Assembly (NCBI RefSeq): GCF_001424565.1
Contig: NZ_LMOL01000045.1
Location: 80,544-144,543, forward strand
DNA length: 64,000 bases
Direction of reading: 5' to 3'
Origin: Arthrobacter sp. Leaf141
GTDB taxonomy: Bacteria; Actinomycetota; Actinomycetes; Actinomycetales; Micrococcaceae
Numbering within the stretch: the first letter of the stretch is position 1; each line of letters opens with the position of its first letter. Below, piece after piece: positions 42,271 to 51,990 of the stretch. A program made the position numbers and the translations under genes. Below the pieces are notes generated by a model. The model did no database searches. It was given only the letters and a program-made list of their open reading frames with translations, and had not been told where the DNA came from.

Positions 42271-42391
42271 GGCGGGAGATAGGGGCCGCGGCGTGGCGGG
42301 CACCGCGGGGGGCCCACTGCCGCGAGGGCCCCGACCCGAGCTTGCGAGGGTTGGGAGCGGCTGGGGACGGGCACGGCCCCTATCTCCCGCC
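42271..42391. repeat. Palindromic element B, ureE-ureF gap
   Basis: A 121-bp element bounded by perfect 18-bp inverted arms: GGCGGGAGATAGGGGCCG (42271-42288) and CGGCCCCTATCTCCCGCC (42374-42391). The left interior shares GGGGCCGCGGCGTGGCGGGC and the following ACCGCGG with element A, and the right interior shares GGGCACGG. B has an extra middle segment of about 55 bp with its own imperfect hairpin around CCCGAGCTTGCGAGGG. It interrupts an otherwise tightly packed operon. Confidence 0.85.
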
Positions 42392-42442
42392 GAAGCAGCA
42401 CAGCCCCCCACACCCCGTAGCGCACCCAACAAGGCGCCGAAC

Positions 42443-42922
42443 CTAGTGACTGTGCTCAGCATGGCGGAATGGCACGGGCAGAACGCGTTCCTGCCGGGAG
42501 TAGGGCACGCCGACGTGGAGCAGGTAGTCCTCGACGGTGTGGTCGTAGGCGCACACCATGACCTCGGCCGCGTAGTCGGAGGTCGAGTCGAAGAACTGGG
42601 CCTGGAGGTGGCGGTTGCCCAGGGAATGGGCCACCACGCCCATCTCGTGGAGGGTGCGGGGTGCGATGACCAGCACGTCGGTGGGCAGGACGGAGACAAC
42701 AATCAGGTTGTTGCCGGAGACGTGCAGGATGTCGCCGTCGCGCAGGTCCCCGGATCCGGAGGGCAGCCGGATGCCGAGTTCCTTGCCGTGGTCGGTGGTG
42801 GCGCGCTGGATGCGTTTGACCAGCTGTGCGCTGGGCAGCACCACTTTTTCGTGGTGGAGGCCGGCGTAGGTGTGTGGGTCGGGGAGTTCGTGCAGGTTGC
42901 CGAGGACTTTTTCGATGATCAT
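42443..42922 (-). CDS. ureE: Urease accessory metallochaperone UreE
   Basis: A 159-residue UreE nickel chaperone. The N-terminal peptide-binding domain (about 1-75) reads IIEKVLGNLHELPDPHTYAG and VLPSAQLVKRIQRATTDHGKELGIRL. The C-terminal domain has the GNRHLQAQF segment with the metal-binding His, and the tail ends FRHAEHSH, a short His-containing nickel-binding tail rather than a long poly-His. It delivers Ni2+ to UreG. It starts 16 bp after ureC. Confidence 0.95.
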   Translation of the reverse strand: MIIEKVLGNLHELPDPHTYAGLHHEKVVLPSAQLVKRIQRATTDHGKELGIRLPSGSGDLRDGDILHVSGNNLIVVSVLPTDVLVIAPRTLHEMGVVAHSLGNRHLQAQFFDSTSDYAAEVMVCAYDHTVEDYLLHVGVPYSRQERVLPVPFRHAEHSH

Positions 42923-42938
42923 GCGGGGGCTCCCGGGG

Positions 42939-44684
42939 TTAGAAGAGGAAGTATCGCTGCGCCATGGGCAGCACGTCGGAGGGCTCGCAGGTGACGTCCT
43001 CGCCGTCGACCGTCACCTGGTACGTTTCCGGGTCCACCTGGATGTCGGGGGTGGCGTCGTTGTACTTGAGGTCGGCTTTGGTGAGGGTGCGGATGCCGGA
43101 GACCGGCCGGATGACCTTTTCCAGGCCCAGCTCCGCGGGGACGCCGGCGTCGATGGCGGCCTGGGACAGGAAGGTGATGGAGGACTGCTGCAGGGCTTTC
43201 CCGAAGGTGGCAAACATGGGCCGCATGGTGCGCGGCTGAGGGGTGGGGATGGAGGCGTTGGCGTCACCCATCAGGGCATAGGCAATCTGCCCGCCTTTGA
43301 GGACCAGTTCAGGTTTGACGCCGAAAAATGCTGGATCCCACAGGACCAGGTCAGCGAATTTGCCTTCCTCCACGGAACCCACGGAGTCGGCGATGCCCTG
43401 GGCGATGGCGGGGTTGATGGTGTATTTCGCCACGTAACGCTTGAGCCGGAAGTTGTCGCTTTCCGCGCCCAGGCCCGCAGCGGCGCCGTGGACTCCGCCG
43501 GCGGGGTCCTTGAGCACGCCGCGCTGCTTTTTCATCTTGTCCGCCACCTGCCAGGTGCGGGTGATCACCTCGCCCACCCGGCCCATGGCCTGCGAGTCGG
43601 AGGAGGTGATGGCGAAGACGCCCAGGTCCTGCAGCACGTCCTCGGCGGCAATGGTTTCGGCGCGGATGCGGGAATCGGCGAAGGCCACGTCCTCCGGGAT
43701 GTCCGGGTTCAGGTGGTGGCACACCATCAGCATGTCCAGGTGCTCTTCGATGGTGTTGCGGGTGTACGGCAGGGTGGGGTTGGTGGAGGCGGGCAGGACG
43801 TTGGGCATGCCGGCGATTTTAATGATGTCGGGGGCGTGGCCGCCGCCGGCGCCTTCGGTGTGGAAGGTGTGGATGACCCGGCCGCCGATGGCCCGGATGG
43901 TGTCCTCCACAAACCCGCATTCGTTCAGGGTGTCGGTGTGGATGGCCACCTGGACGTCGTACTGGTCCGCAACGGTGAGTGACATGTCGATGGAGGATGT
44001 GGTGGAGCCCCAGTCCTCGTGGACTTTCAGCCCGATCGCGCCGGCCCGGATCTGCTCGGCGAGGGGTTCGACGGCGGACGCGTGGCCTTTGCCGAACAGC
44101 CCGATGTTGATGGGCAGTCCCTCCGACGCCTGCAGCATCCGCTGGATGTGCCATTTACCGGGGGTCACGGTGGTGGCTTTGGTGCCTTCGGCCGGGCCGG
44201 TGCCCCCGCCGATCATGGTGGTCACGCCGCTGGTGAGGGCGGTGGGGACCTGGTCCGGGGAGATGAAGTGGATGTGGGTGTCCACGCCGCCGGCGGTGAG
44301 GATTTTCCGTTCCCCGGCGATGATCTCGGTGCTGGCGCCGATCACAATGTCCACGCCGTCCGTGATCTGCGGGTTGCCGGCTTTGCCGATTTTGAGGATG
44401 TGGCCGTCCTTGAGGGCAATATCCGCTTTGTAGATTCCGGTGCTGTCCAGGATCACGGCGTTGGTGATCACGGTGTCCGGGACGTCCTCATCGCGGGTGG
44501 CCTGGCCGTTCTGGCCCATGCCGTCGCGGATCACTTTCCCGCCGCCAAACACCACCTCCTCGCCGTAAACGGTGCGGTCCTGCTCGATTTCGAGGAACAG
44601 TTCGGTGTCCGCCAGGCGGATCCGGTCGCCGGTGGTGGGCCCGTACAGGTCGGCGTATTGCCGGCGGGGAATCTCGAAGCTCAT
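42939..44684 (-). CDS. ureC: Urease alpha subunit UreC
   Basis: A 581-residue catalytic urease subunit, which hydrolyses urea to ammonia and carbamate. The nickel ligands lie in THIHFI (about 141-146), the carbamylated Lys in [10 protein letters not shown] (about 225), the His in VAIHTDT and in [12 protein letters not shown], and the flap Cys-His-His in MVCHHLN. All are intact. The length is close to the family norm of about 570. It overlaps ureB by ATGA (44681-44684). Activity needs the UreDEFG proteins encoded downstream. Confidence 0.98.
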   Translation of the reverse strand: MSFEIPRRQYADLYGPTTGDRIRLADTELFLEIEQDRTVYGEEVVFGGGKVIRDGMGQNGQATRDEDVPDTVITNAVILDSTGIYKADIALKDGHILKIGKAGNPQITDGVDIVIGASTEIIAGERKILTAGGVDTHIHFISPDQVPTALTSGVTTMIGGGTGPAEGTKATTVTPGKWHIQRMLQASEGLPINIGLFGKGHASAVEPLAEQIRAGAIGLKVHEDWGSTTSSIDMSLTVADQYDVQVAIHTDTLNECGFVEDTIRAIGGRVIHTFHTEGAGGGHAPDIIKIAGMPNVLPASTNPTLPYTRNTIEEHLDMLMVCHHLNPDIPEDVAFADSRIRAETIAAEDVLQDLGVFAITSSDSQAMGRVGEVITRTWQVADKMKKQRGVLKDPAGGVHGAAAGLGAESDNFRLKRYVAKYTINPAIAQGIADSVGSVEEGKFADLVLWDPAFFGVKPELVLKGGQIAYALMGDANASIPTPQPRTMRPMFATFGKALQQSSITFLSQAAIDAGVPAELGLEKVIRPVSGIRTLTKADLKYNDATPDIQVDPETYQVTVDGEDVTCEPSDVLPMAQRYFLF

Positions 44685-45022
44685 GCGGGTTCCTTCACGG
44701 TTCCGGGCCGGCCGCCGTCGAGCGGGCCGTTGACGGCGTTGCTGAGCCCGAACACCTCGCGTGCGCCGGCCAGGGCGATCAGCCGGACGGTCCGGGAGTC
44801 CCCGGGTTCGAACCGTGCGGCGGTGCCGGCGGGGATGTCCAGGCGGCGGCCGTATGCTGCCGTGCGGTCGAAGGTGAGGGCGGCGTTGGCTTCGGCGAAG
44901 TGGAAGTGCGAGCCAACCTGGACCGGCCGGTCGCCGGTGTTGACCACCTGCGCCTCCACCGCATCCCGGCCGGCGTTTGCTGTGACCGGCTCAGGCCGGA
45001 GGATGTACTCTCCTGGAATCAT
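44681..45022 (-). CDS. ureB: Urease beta subunit UreB
   Basis: A 113-residue UreB. It starts [20 protein letters not shown], and the beta-barrel core [21 protein letters not shown] and [25 protein letters not shown] is fully typical. It is structural, packing against UreC in the (ABC)3 trimer. It begins 11 bp after ureA and overlaps ureC by 4 bp, so expression is coupled to both. Confidence 0.97.
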   Translation of the reverse strand: MIPGEYILRPEPVTANAGRDAVEAQVVNTGDRPVQVGSHFHFAEANAALTFDRTAAYGRRLDIPAGTAARFEPGDSRTVRLIALAGAREVFGLSNAVNGPLDGGRPGTVKEPA

Positions 45023-45033
45023 GGCGGTGCCCT

Positions 45034-45336
45034 TCAGCGGATGGGGTCGTGGACGGTGACCAGTTTGGTGCCGTCCGGGAAGGTGGCCTCGATCTGCACG
45101 TCATGGATCATCTCCGGGACACCTTCCATCACGTCCTCCCGGCGCAGCAGTGTGGTGCCGTAGCTCATCAGGTCGGCCACCGTGCGGCCGTCCCGGGCCC
45201 CTTCGATCAGCTCGTAGCTGATGATGGCCACGGCTTCGGGATGGTTGAGCTTGAGTCCGCGGCCCTGGCGCCGCCGGGCCAGGTCAGCGGCCACCACGAT
45301 CAGGAGCTTCTCCTGCTCACGCGGCATCAGATGCAT
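45034..45336 (-). CDS. ureA: Urease gamma subunit UreA
   Basis: A 100-residue Ure[21 protein letters not shown] at the start and [20 protein letters not shown] in the middle are diagnostic. It is the first gene of ureABCEFGD-nickel permease. The ATG at 45336 is chosen for GAAGGGAAG about 4 bases upstream and for family length. About 100 bp separate it from the LacI gene end, which must hold the operon promoter; no nickel riboswitch or clear nitrogen-control box was recognised there. Confidence 0.97.
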   Translation of the reverse strand: MHLMPREQEKLLIVVAADLARRRQGRGLKLNHPEAVAIISYELIEGARDGRTVADLMSYGTTLLRREDVMEGVPEMIHDVQIEATFPDGTKLVTVHDPIR

Positions 45337-45432
45337 GGACTTCCCTTCAACGGCCTGTGGGTGGCACCACACTAAGTGTCAAAGGTTTCGGGGACGTTTC
45401 AGGCGTGTAATGGGCCGCTCTCCAGGGCCCGG

Positions 45433-46437
45433 CTAGGGCGCAGATTCCCGGATCTTCAGCTCGAACGCAGCCTCGACGTGGACTCCGGACGCCGCCGTTT
45501 CGGTCCCGCCGATCCGGTCCAGCAGCAGGCTGATGGACCGCTCGGCGATCTCGTCCATGCCGGGCGAGACGGTGGTCAGGGAGGGTGACGCGAAGCGGGC
45601 CTCGTCGATGTCGTCGAAGCCTGCCACCGCAACATCCTGCGGCACCCGCACGCCCCGGATCAGCAGTTCGTGCATGGCGCCGAGGGCCAGTGCATCGTTC
45701 AGCCCGAACACGGCGTCGAACTCCACCCCGGCATCCAGCAGGCCTGCCACGGCGGCTGCCCCGGCGTCGCGGCGCCAGTCGCCCTTGGTGACAAGCGCGG
45801 GGTCGAAGGGGACACCCGCCTCGGCGAGGGCTTCCCGGTAGCCGGTCAGCCGCAGCCCGCCACCGCCGGCAGTCTCGTCCGCGTGTGCCCCGAGGACGGC
45901 GATCCGGCGGCGGCCGCCCGCCAGCAGGTGCCGGGTGAGGGCGGCGGCGGCTTCCTGGTTCTTCATGGTCACGAGGTCAAAGCGCGGATCCACCACGTGC
46001 TCGCCCAGCATCACCAGGGGCTTGGTGCCCACCCGGGCGGAGATGTCGTCCGCGTCCATCGCCAGCGGCGTGAACAACAGGCCGTCCGTCAGTTGCCGGA
46101 AGGGGCCCTGCAGGGCCTTGCGTTCCGCGGCCTGCCCGGCGCCCGACTGCTCCACAAGGACGCGGTAGCCGCGCCGGGAGGCTGCCGTCATCAGCCGGGA
46201 GGCCAGCTCCGCGTAGTACGGCGCGGAAAGGTCGGACAGGACCAGGCCCAGCATGGAGGTCTTACCGGAGCGCAGGCTCCGGGCGGTGAGGTTGGCTTCG
46301 TAGCCCAGCTCGGCAATGGCATCCTCGACCCGCTGCTTCGTGGCGGGCCTGATGAACTCGTAGTCGTTCAACACGTTGGAGACAGTTTTCAGCGAAACAC
46401 CGGCCGCCCGTGCAACGTCGTTCATGGTGACCGCCAT
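45433..46437 (-). CDS. LacI family transcriptional regulator
   Basis: A 334-residue LacI-type repressor. The HTH (about 5-28) reads MNDVARAAGVSLKTVSNVLN, followed by the hinge helix NLTARSLRSGKT. The periplasmic-binding-like domain runs from LGLVLSDLSAPYYAELA to the C-terminus. The ATG at 46437 has GAAGGAG 6 bases upstream. It lies downstream of the DNA-glycosylase gene on the same strand and may act on the nearby GH51 gene, whose promoter has a CG-centred LacI-like palindrome. Urease control is unlikely for this family. The effector is unknown, probably a pentose or oligosaccharide. Confidence 0.9.
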   Translation of the reverse strand: MAVTMNDVARAAGVSLKTVSNVLNDYEFIRPATKQRVEDAIAELGYEANLTARSLRSGKTSMLGLVLSDLSAPYYAELASRLMTAASRRGYRVLVEQSGAGQAAERKALQGPFRQLTDGLLFTPLAMDADDISARVGTKPLVMLGEHVVDPRFDLVTMKNQEAAAALTRHLLAGGRRRIAVLGAHADETAGGGGLRLTGYREALAEAGVPFDPALVTKGDWRRDAGAAAVAGLLDAGVEFDAVFGLNDALALGAMHELLIRGVRVPQDVAVAGFDDIDEARFASPSLTTVSPGMDEIAERSISLLLDRIGGTETAASGVHVEAAFELKIRESAP

Positions 46438-46552
46438 CAAGGGCTCCTTCGTGTGATCCTGCCGCGTTCCGGATACATCGTTGCAGAACCGGCGGGCCCG
46501 CACCGAATCCGCCGCAACAGTGGCAGCCCGGCACCCATCCCGGGCACTGTCC

Positions 46553-47128
46553 TCAGGCTTTGGCGGCCTTCGCTGCGGCCTTGGCGGCCTGCTTGCTGGC
46601 CCTGACTTTGACCAGGGATTCCGGATCCACAATGTCAGCCACGGAAAGGTAGGAACCTGCCTCACCGTAATGGCCCGCAGCCTCCTGCCACCCGGCCGCC
46701 GAAAGCCCGCACTGTTTACCCAGCAGCGCCAGGAAGATCCGCGCTTTCTGCTCACCGAATCCGGGCAGCGCCTTGAGCCGTCGGAGCACCTCTGCGCCGT
46801 CGGGACCGTCCTGGGTCCAGATATTGGTGGCGTCCCCGCCCCACTCGCCCTGCACGGCTTCCGCCAGCGCCTGGACGCGGCCGGCCATGGAGCCGGGGAA
46901 CCGGTGCACAGCCGGGCGTTCCTTGAAGAGCTCCACAAAAGCCTCAGGGTTGTGGGCGGCGATGGCCGCCGGTTCCACCGAGCCCAGGCGGGTCCGGATC
47001 TTTTCCGGCCCGGCAAACGCGGATTCCATGGTGACCTGCTGGTCCAGCAGCATTCCGGTCAGCAACGCAAAAGCGTCCTCACTCAACAACTTGTCCGCGG
47101 CGGGATCCCCCGTGATGTGCAGCTCCAT
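46553..47128 (-). CDS. HhH-GPD family DNA glycosylase-like protein
   Basis: A 191-residue base-excision-repair-type protein of the HhH-GPD superfamily. The helix-hairpin-helix is LKALPGFGEQKARIFLALLG near residues 120-140. QGEWGGDATNIWTQ and the N-terminal LLTGMLLDQQVTMESAFAGP fit this actinobacterial subgroup. I do not see the usual catalytic Asp/Lys context clearly, so specificity is uncertain. The C-terminus is Ala/Lys-rich (ASKQAAKAAAKAAKA), like DNA-binding tails. The ATG at 47128 is chosen because GGGAGG is 9 bases upstream. Its place among arabinose genes looks incidental. Confidence 0.82.
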   Translation of the reverse strand: MELHITGDPAADKLLSEDAFALLTGMLLDQQVTMESAFAGPEKIRTRLGSVEPAAIAAHNPEAFVELFKERPAVHRFPGSMAGRVQALAEAVQGEWGGDATNIWTQDGPDGAEVLRRLKALPGFGEQKARIFLALLGKQCGLSAAGWQEAAGHYGEAGSYLSVADIVDPESLVKVRASKQAAKAAAKAAKA

Positions 47129-47197
47129 GCCGTCCATCCTCCCACCTGCGGCCGCCGTCGTCATGAGGACGCCTGCGCCGGGCCGTGCAGTGCCGGG

Positions 47198-48724
47198 TCA
47201 GGAACCCACGGACAGCCTGATCATGGACCAGGACACGGCGGGCAGCTCTGCCGTGAGCCGGCCGCCGTCGGCCTTGACCGTGACGTTTTCCGCGGGCAGC
47301 ACCGAGGTGGAATCGTCAGCGGTGGCCTGCCAGTACGGGTCCTTGTTGGTGTAGGTCAGCGCCTCCACCACGCTCACGTTCCCCAGCGCGGACACAACGG
47401 CGTCCAGGCTGAGCGCGTCAGTGGCGGAGCGGTTGACGGCGAACACCACCGCCTCGCCCTTGTCCGCGTCGTAGGTGGCAACGGCTGAGACGGCGGCAAA
47501 GTCGGCCGTTTTTCCGCCGCTGACCAGCGGGGATTCGACGGCGAGCTGCAGCACGGTGCCGGCTGCGTGCCGGGACGTCAGCGCAAACGGGTGGAACGTG
47601 GTCTGCTTCCAGGCGCGGCCGCCCGGCTCGGTCATGATGGGGGCGATGACGTTGACCAGCTGGGCCAGGCTGGCCGAGTGGACGCGGTCCGTGTTGCGGA
47701 GCAGGGTGATCAGCAGGTCGCCTACCACCACGGCGTCGGCCACGGTGTAGGTGTCCTCCAGGAGGACGGGGGCGACGGGCCAGTCCTTGCCGGTGGGGAC
47801 CTTGGATTCGTCGCGGCTCATGTGCCAGACGTTCCACTCGTCGAAGGAGATGTTGACCTGGCGGCTGGACTTCCGGACCGACTTCACGTGGTCGATGTGG
47901 CTGACGATGTCGCGGATGAAGGTTTCCATCCGGTGCCCGGAGGCCAGGTGTTCCTGCAGGTCGCCGAAGTCCTCGAAGTACATGTGGGCGGAGATCAGGT
48001 CCACTACGTCGTAGGTTTCAGTGAGCACCACCCGCTCCCATTCGCCGAACGTGTCCATGGTGGGGCCTGAGCTGCCGCAGGCAACCAGTTCCAGGTCCGG
48101 GTCGATCATTCGCATGCCGCGGGCCGTGTCGGCCGCCAGCCGGCCGTATTCCTGCGCGTTTTTGTGTCCGATCTGCCAGGGACCGTCCATTTCGTTGCCC
48201 AGGCACCACATTTTGATGCCGTAACCCTCCGGGGCGCCGTTGCTCCGGCGCTGTTCGGAGAAGTCCGTTCCGCCGTCGATGTTGCAGTATTCGAGCAGGT
48301 CCAGGGCTTCCTGGGTCCCCCGGGTACCCAGGTTGACGGCCATCATGGGTTCAACGCCGGCCTTGGCGGACCACTTGGCGAATTCGTCCACACCCACCAG
48401 GTTGGGGTCCGTGGAGTGCCAGGCCAGGTCCAGCCGCACGGGACGCTGGCCGGCCGGGCCCACGCCGTCTTCCCAGCGGTAGCCGGAGACAAAGTTTCCG
48501 CCGGGGTAGCGGATGGTGGAGACGCCCAGCTCGCGGGTCAGGTCCAGGACATCGCCGCGGAAGCCGTCCTCGTCCGCCGTGGGGTGCTCCGGTTCGAAGA
48601 TGCCGGTGTAGACGCACCGGCCCAGGTGTTCGACGAAGGATCCGAAGGTACGCCGCCGGACGGGTCCCACCGCGAACGCGGGATCCATGGTGATCTTCGC
48701 TGCGGACTGGTCTGCTGTGGTCAC
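47198..48724 (-). CDS. GH51 alpha-L-arabinofuranosidase
   Basis: A 508-residue intracellular GH51 enzyme. The acid/base Glu is in CLGNEMDGPWQ (near 177) and the nucleophile Glu in SFDEWNVWHM (near 297). STIRYPGGNFVSGYRWEDG is the conserved substrate-binding strand. It releases L-arabinose from arabino-oligosaccharides, feeding araBDA next door. The start is a GTG after AAGGAAG. A LacI-like palindrome overlaps a TATAAC -10 upstream, so the gene is likely repressed by one of the two LacI proteins nearby. Confidence 0.94.
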   Translation of the reverse strand: MTTADQSAAKITMDPAFAVGPVRRRTFGSFVEHLGRCVYTGIFEPEHPTADEDGFRGDVLDLTRELGVSTIRYPGGNFVSGYRWEDGVGPAGQRPVRLDLAWHSTDPNLVGVDEFAKWSAKAGVEPMMAVNLGTRGTQEALDLLEYCNIDGGTDFSEQRRSNGAPEGYGIKMWCLGNEMDGPWQIGHKNAQEYGRLAADTARGMRMIDPDLELVACGSSGPTMDTFGEWERVVLTETYDVVDLISAHMYFEDFGDLQEHLASGHRMETFIRDIVSHIDHVKSVRKSSRQVNISFDEWNVWHMSRDESKVPTGKDWPVAPVLLEDTYTVADAVVVGDLLITLLRNTDRVHSASLAQLVNVIAPIMTEPGGRAWKQTTFHPFALTSRHAAGTVLQLAVESPLVSGGKTADFAAVSAVATYDADKGEAVVFAVNRSATDALSLDAVVSALGNVSVVEALTYTNKDPYWQATADDSTSVLPAENVTVKADGGRLTAELPAVSWSMIRLSVGS

Positions 48725-48748
48725 GAAAAAACTTCCTTGTCTGTGTTT

Positions 48749-48760
48749 TACAACGTTATA
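48749..48760. promoter_or_regulatory. LacI-like operator at the GH51 promoter
   Basis: TACAACGTTATA is a CG-centred palindrome with one mismatch, typical of LacI-family operators. On the minus strand it reads TATAACGTTGTA, so its left half doubles as a good -10 (TATAAC). No convincing -35 was found at standard spacing. Confidence 0.5.
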
Positions 48761-48940
48761 GAAATATTGTTGACGGTCCCCGGCGCGGAGTCAAGCACTG
48801 CCCGGCGGAGCACGGACCAAGTAGTCCCCCGCAGCAAAGTCGAGTACCGCTTACCCATTCACCGGCGCCGGATACCGCATTAGGTTCTATCTCAGGGCAG
48901 GGATGTTTCCCCAGCCTGAGTACTTGGCTCACGAGGGGGT

Positions 48941-49711
48941 GTGGGGTCCATTCAGACTCACTACGTACGCGCAGATTTCCCGGACCATCTGGCCCGGGTA
49001 CTGAACGGGGCCGGCGACGAGGAAGCCTTTGAGACCGAGGCTTCTCCCCCAGCCGTCGCCGGCCCTCTTTTTCGTCCGGCCCCAACCGTCACGGACGTCC
49101 AGCGCATGGAAGCGCTCCTGGACCCGGTGGCGGATGCCGATGATCTAACCGGCTCCATCGAGCTGCTGGTGGCGGCTGCTGCCCGCGCCGTGATCCTGGA
49201 AATTGGTGGTGGATCTTCCGCTCATCCCGCGTCCGTGACGGCGCTCGACTGCGGACTGGTGGTAAGCGGGTCCGGCCGTCCGGTTGCCCGCCACGGCACG
49301 TCAGCCAGGGCCGCGGCGCTGCTGGACCGGGGCGTTCCCGCCACCGCCGCCGGAACGGGAACGGGCGAGGGGCCGGTGGCGGAGGTCCTGGCCGGTGGGC
49401 CGCCGGTGGTGGTCCTGCAGGGTGCCGCCGACATCCGCTGGCCCGGCTACTCCACCCGCCTGGCCGGGGCGGGGTTCGGCAGCATGCTGGCGGTCCGGCT
49501 CAGGCTCAGGCCGGGCGCTTCGGCCGCCTTGGTTTTCTTTGTGCCGGATCCCGCCGCGTTTCCCCTGCCGGCGATTGCGGCGGCGCGCGCGTTTGCGGTC
49601 CTTGCCGGCAGGAGCCTGCAGCTGGCCCTCGACCTGCACAACGCCGGAGCCATGGTGGCCGCGGAGATCCTGGCCGACTGGCCGGACACCCGGACGCTCT
49701 CACACCGGTGA
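48941..49711 (+). CDS. GAF-like domain protein without output domain
   Basis: A 256-residue protein resembling the sensor half of GAF-ANTAR proteins (ELLVAAAARAVILEIG, a PGYSTRLAGAGFGSMLAVRLRLRPG core and AIAAARAFAVLAGRSLQLALDL at the end) but lacking an ANTAR or other output domain. It is Ala- and Gly-rich and soluble. The GTG at 48941 sits only 2 bases after GAGGGG, so the start is unsure; an in-frame ATG at 49109 is an alternative. It lies between the GH51 gene (divergent) and araA (convergent). Function is unknown; assignment to GAF is tentative. Confidence 0.6.
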   Translation: MGSIQTHYVRADFPDHLARVLNGAGDEEAFETEASPPAVAGPLFRPAPTVTDVQRMEALLDPVADADDLTGSIELLVAAAARAVILEIGGGSSAHPASVTALDCGLVVSGSGRPVARHGTSARAAALLDRGVPATAAGTGTGEGPVAEVLAGGPPVVVLQGAADIRWPGYSTRLAGAGFGSMLAVRLRLRPGASAALVFFVPDPAAFPLPAIAAARAFAVLAGRSLQLALDLHNAGAMVAAEILADWPDTRTLSHR

Positions 49712-49721
49712 GGTGCTAGGC

Positions 49722-49740
49722 GTCCGGGCCGAAACCGGAC
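49722..49740. terminator. Small hairpin between convergent GAF and araA genes
   Basis: GTCCGG (49722-49727) pairs with CCGGAC (49735-49740) around a 7-base loop, in the 30-bp space between two convergent stop codons. The stem is short, so terminator function is only suggested by position. Confidence 0.35.
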
Positions 49741-49741
49741 C

Positions 49742-51262
49742 CTAAAGCCCGCCGGCGAGCTTGTAGTACGCGGCGTTCCAGTTCAGGTCCTTCTTGAACT
49801 GGCGGATGGTGGTGTCCTCATCGATGGTCAACAGCTCGGTCTTGGCGATTTCGGCGAAGTCCTCAAACACGTCCATCCCTACCTGCGTGGACAGCACCGT
49901 GTGGTGCGCGGCGCCGGCCGTGAGCCAGGCCACGGCGGAGGTGGCGAAGTCCGGCTGGGGCTTCCAGAGGGCACGGGCGACGGGCAGGTTGGGCAGGGGC
50001 TGGTCCAGCGGCACCACGTCCACGGCGTTGGCCACCAGGCGGAACCGGTCGCGCATGTCGGACAGGGCGACGACGACGCCGGCGGAGGCATCGGCGTCGA
50101 ACACCAGGCGGACGGGATCTTCCTTGCCGCCGATGCCCAGCGGGTGGATTTCCAGGCGGGGCTTGGCAGCGGTCAGCGACGGGCAGACCTCCAGCATGTG
50201 CGCGCCGAGGATCTTCTCCGAGCCCGGCTCCAGGTGGTAGGTGTAGTCCTCCATCAGGGAGGCTCCGCCGGGGAGGTCCCCGCCCATCACCTTGGCGGCG
50301 CGGACCAGGATGGCTGTCTTCCAGTCACCCTCGGCGCCGAAGCCGTAGCCTGCGGCCATCAGCCGCTGGACGGCCAGGCCGGGCAGTTGGCGGAGGGCGC
50401 CCAGGTCCTCAAAGGACGTGGTGAACGCCGCGGACCCGTTGGCTTCCAGGAAGCTGCGCAGCCCAAGTTCGATCCTCGCACCGTAGCGGAGCGAGTCGTG
50501 CCGGGCCGCGCCTGCGCGGAGTTCCGGGACCACATCGTAAAGCTCCTCGTATTCCGTCACCAGGGCGTCGACGTCGGCCTCCGCTGCCCCGTGGACGGCG
50601 TCGGCGAGTTCGTTGACGGACCAGGTGTTGACCGAGACGCCGAAGCGCAGCTCGGCCTCGGTCTTGTCGCCTTCGGTGACGGCGACGTTGCGCATGTTGT
50701 CGCCGAAGCGGGTGAGCTTGAGGGTGCGGACGGCGGCCCAGCCGGCGGCGGCGCGCTGCCAGGACCCCACCTGCCGGGACACCTCGGGGTTGGAGACGTG
50801 CCCCACCACGGTCTTGCGGGCGATGCCCAGGCGGGACTGGATGTAGCCGAACTCGCGGTCGCCGTGGGCGGCCTGGTTGAGGTTCATGAAGTCGAAGTCA
50901 ATGTCCGCCCAGGGCAGGTCCCGGTTGGCCTGCGTGTGGAGGTGCAGCAGCGGCTTGCGGAGCAGGTCCAGGCCCTGGATCCACATCTTGGCGGGGCTGA
51001 ACGTGTGCATCCAGGCGGTGACGCCGATGACCGAATCGTTCGAATTGGCCTCCAGCGCGGTCCGGCGGATGGCGTCGGAATCGGTCAGGACCGGTTTCCA
51101 GACGATCCGCACCGGCACCGAAGAGCTGGCGTTGAGCTGGTTGGCGATCTCCTGGGACTGGGCCGCCACCTGCTTGAGGACATCCTCGCCGTAGAGGTGC
51201 TGGCTGCCGGTGAGGAACCAGACCTCAAAGCCGTTGAGGGAGGTGCTTGCTGCGTTGGACAT
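49742..51262 (-). CDS. araA: L-arabinose isomerase
   Basis: A 506-residue L-arabinose isomerase (L-arabinose to L-ribulose, Mn2+-dependent). [20 protein letters not shown] at the start, [15 protein letters not shown] and the metal site region (FTTSFEDLG with Glu, plus [26 protein letters not shown] with His) are fully conserved. It is cytoplasmic. The ATG at 51262 follows AGGAGA and lies 29 bp after araD. It is the third gene of the araBDA operon, which is read leftwards from the operator at 53764. Confidence 0.97.
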   Translation of the reverse strand: MSNAASTSLNGFEVWFLTGSQHLYGEDVLKQVAAQSQEIANQLNASSSVPVRIVWKPVLTDSDAIRRTALEANSNDSVIGVTAWMHTFSPAKMWIQGLDLLRKPLLHLHTQANRDLPWADIDFDFMNLNQAAHGDREFGYIQSRLGIARKTVVGHVSNPEVSRQVGSWQRAAAGWAAVRTLKLTRFGDNMRNVAVTEGDKTEAELRFGVSVNTWSVNELADAVHGAAEADVDALVTEYEELYDVVPELRAGAARHDSLRYGARIELGLRSFLEANGSAAFTTSFEDLGALRQLPGLAVQRLMAAGYGFGAEGDWKTAILVRAAKVMGGDLPGGASLMEDYTYHLEPGSEKILGAHMLEVCPSLTAAKPRLEIHPLGIGGKEDPVRLVFDADASAGVVVALSDMRDRFRLVANAVDVVPLDQPLPNLPVARALWKPQPDFATSAVAWLTAGAAHHTVLSTQVGMDVFEDFAEIAKTELLTIDEDTTIRQFKKDLNWNAAYYKLAGGL

Positions 51263-51291
51263 GGATTCTCCTGGAAGTTGGTGCCGGGCCA

Positions 51292-51990
51292 CTACTGGCC
51301 GTAAACGTTCTGGTAGCGGGCGTAAAGGGAGTCGATGTGGCCCTGGTCGATGGACACCGGCTCGCCGAGCTGCCGCGAGATGTGCACGGTGCGTGCCACT
51401 TCCTCGCACATCACGGCTGCCTTCACGGCCGAGGTGGCGTCCTTGCCGATGGTGAACGGGCCATGGTTCTGCATCAGCACGGCCGGGGAGCTGGAGCCGC
51501 GGAGGGTCTCCACGATGCCTTGCCCGATCGAGTCGTCGCCGATCAGCGCGAACGGGCCCACCGGGATGGACCCGCCGAACTCGTCACCCATCATGGTGAG
51601 TACGCACGGGATCGCCTCGCCGCGGGCGGCCCAGGCGGTGGCGTAGGTGGAGTGGGTGTGGACCACGCCGCCCACCTCCGGCATGTGCCGGTAGACGTAG
51701 GCATGCGCTGCCGTGTCCGACGACGGCGACAGCGCCGGGTTGCCCCATTCCGCCCCGGCGTTGCCAGCCACGGGCACCCCGTAAAGGTCGGTGACCACCA
51801 TCAGCTCGGGGGCCAGCCCGTCGTAGGAGACGCCGGAAGGCTTAATGACCATCAGGTCCTCGCCGGGGACCCGCGCGGAGACGTTCCCCGCCGTCCAGAC
51901 CACCAGCTGGTACCGGGTCAGCTCGGCGTGCAGGGTGCAGACGTCGGCGCGGACTTTGGCAATGGCGTCCAGGATTCCGGCGGCGCTCAT
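51292..51990 (-). CDS. araD: L-ribulose-5-phosphate 4-epimerase
   Basis: A 232-residue class-II-aldolase-like epimerase that converts L-ribulose 5-phosphate to D-xylulose 5-phosphate. [21 protein letters not shown] is the phosphate-binding region. The zinc His ligands are in [13 protein letters not shown] and [12 protein letters not shown]. The length matches AraD. Its start overlaps the araB stop by ATGA, coupling their translation. Confidence 0.95.
   Translation of the reverse strand: MSAAGILDAIAKVRADVCTLHAELTRYQLVVWTAGNVSARVPGEDLMVIKPSGVSYDGLAPELMVVTDLYGVPVAGNAGAEWGNPALSPSSDTAAHAYVYRHMPEVGGVVHTHSTYATAWAARGEAIPCVLTMMGDEFGGSIPVGPFALIGDDSIGQGIVETLRGSSSPAVLMQNHGPFTIGKDATSAVKAAVMCEEVARTVHISRQLGEPVSIDQGHIDSLYARYQNVYGQ

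Noticed and set aside
45337-45432. Nickel riboswitch or nitrogen-control box before ureA
   Set aside because: The 96-bp gap shows no structure or motif I can match. A promoter must be there, but no element could be supported.
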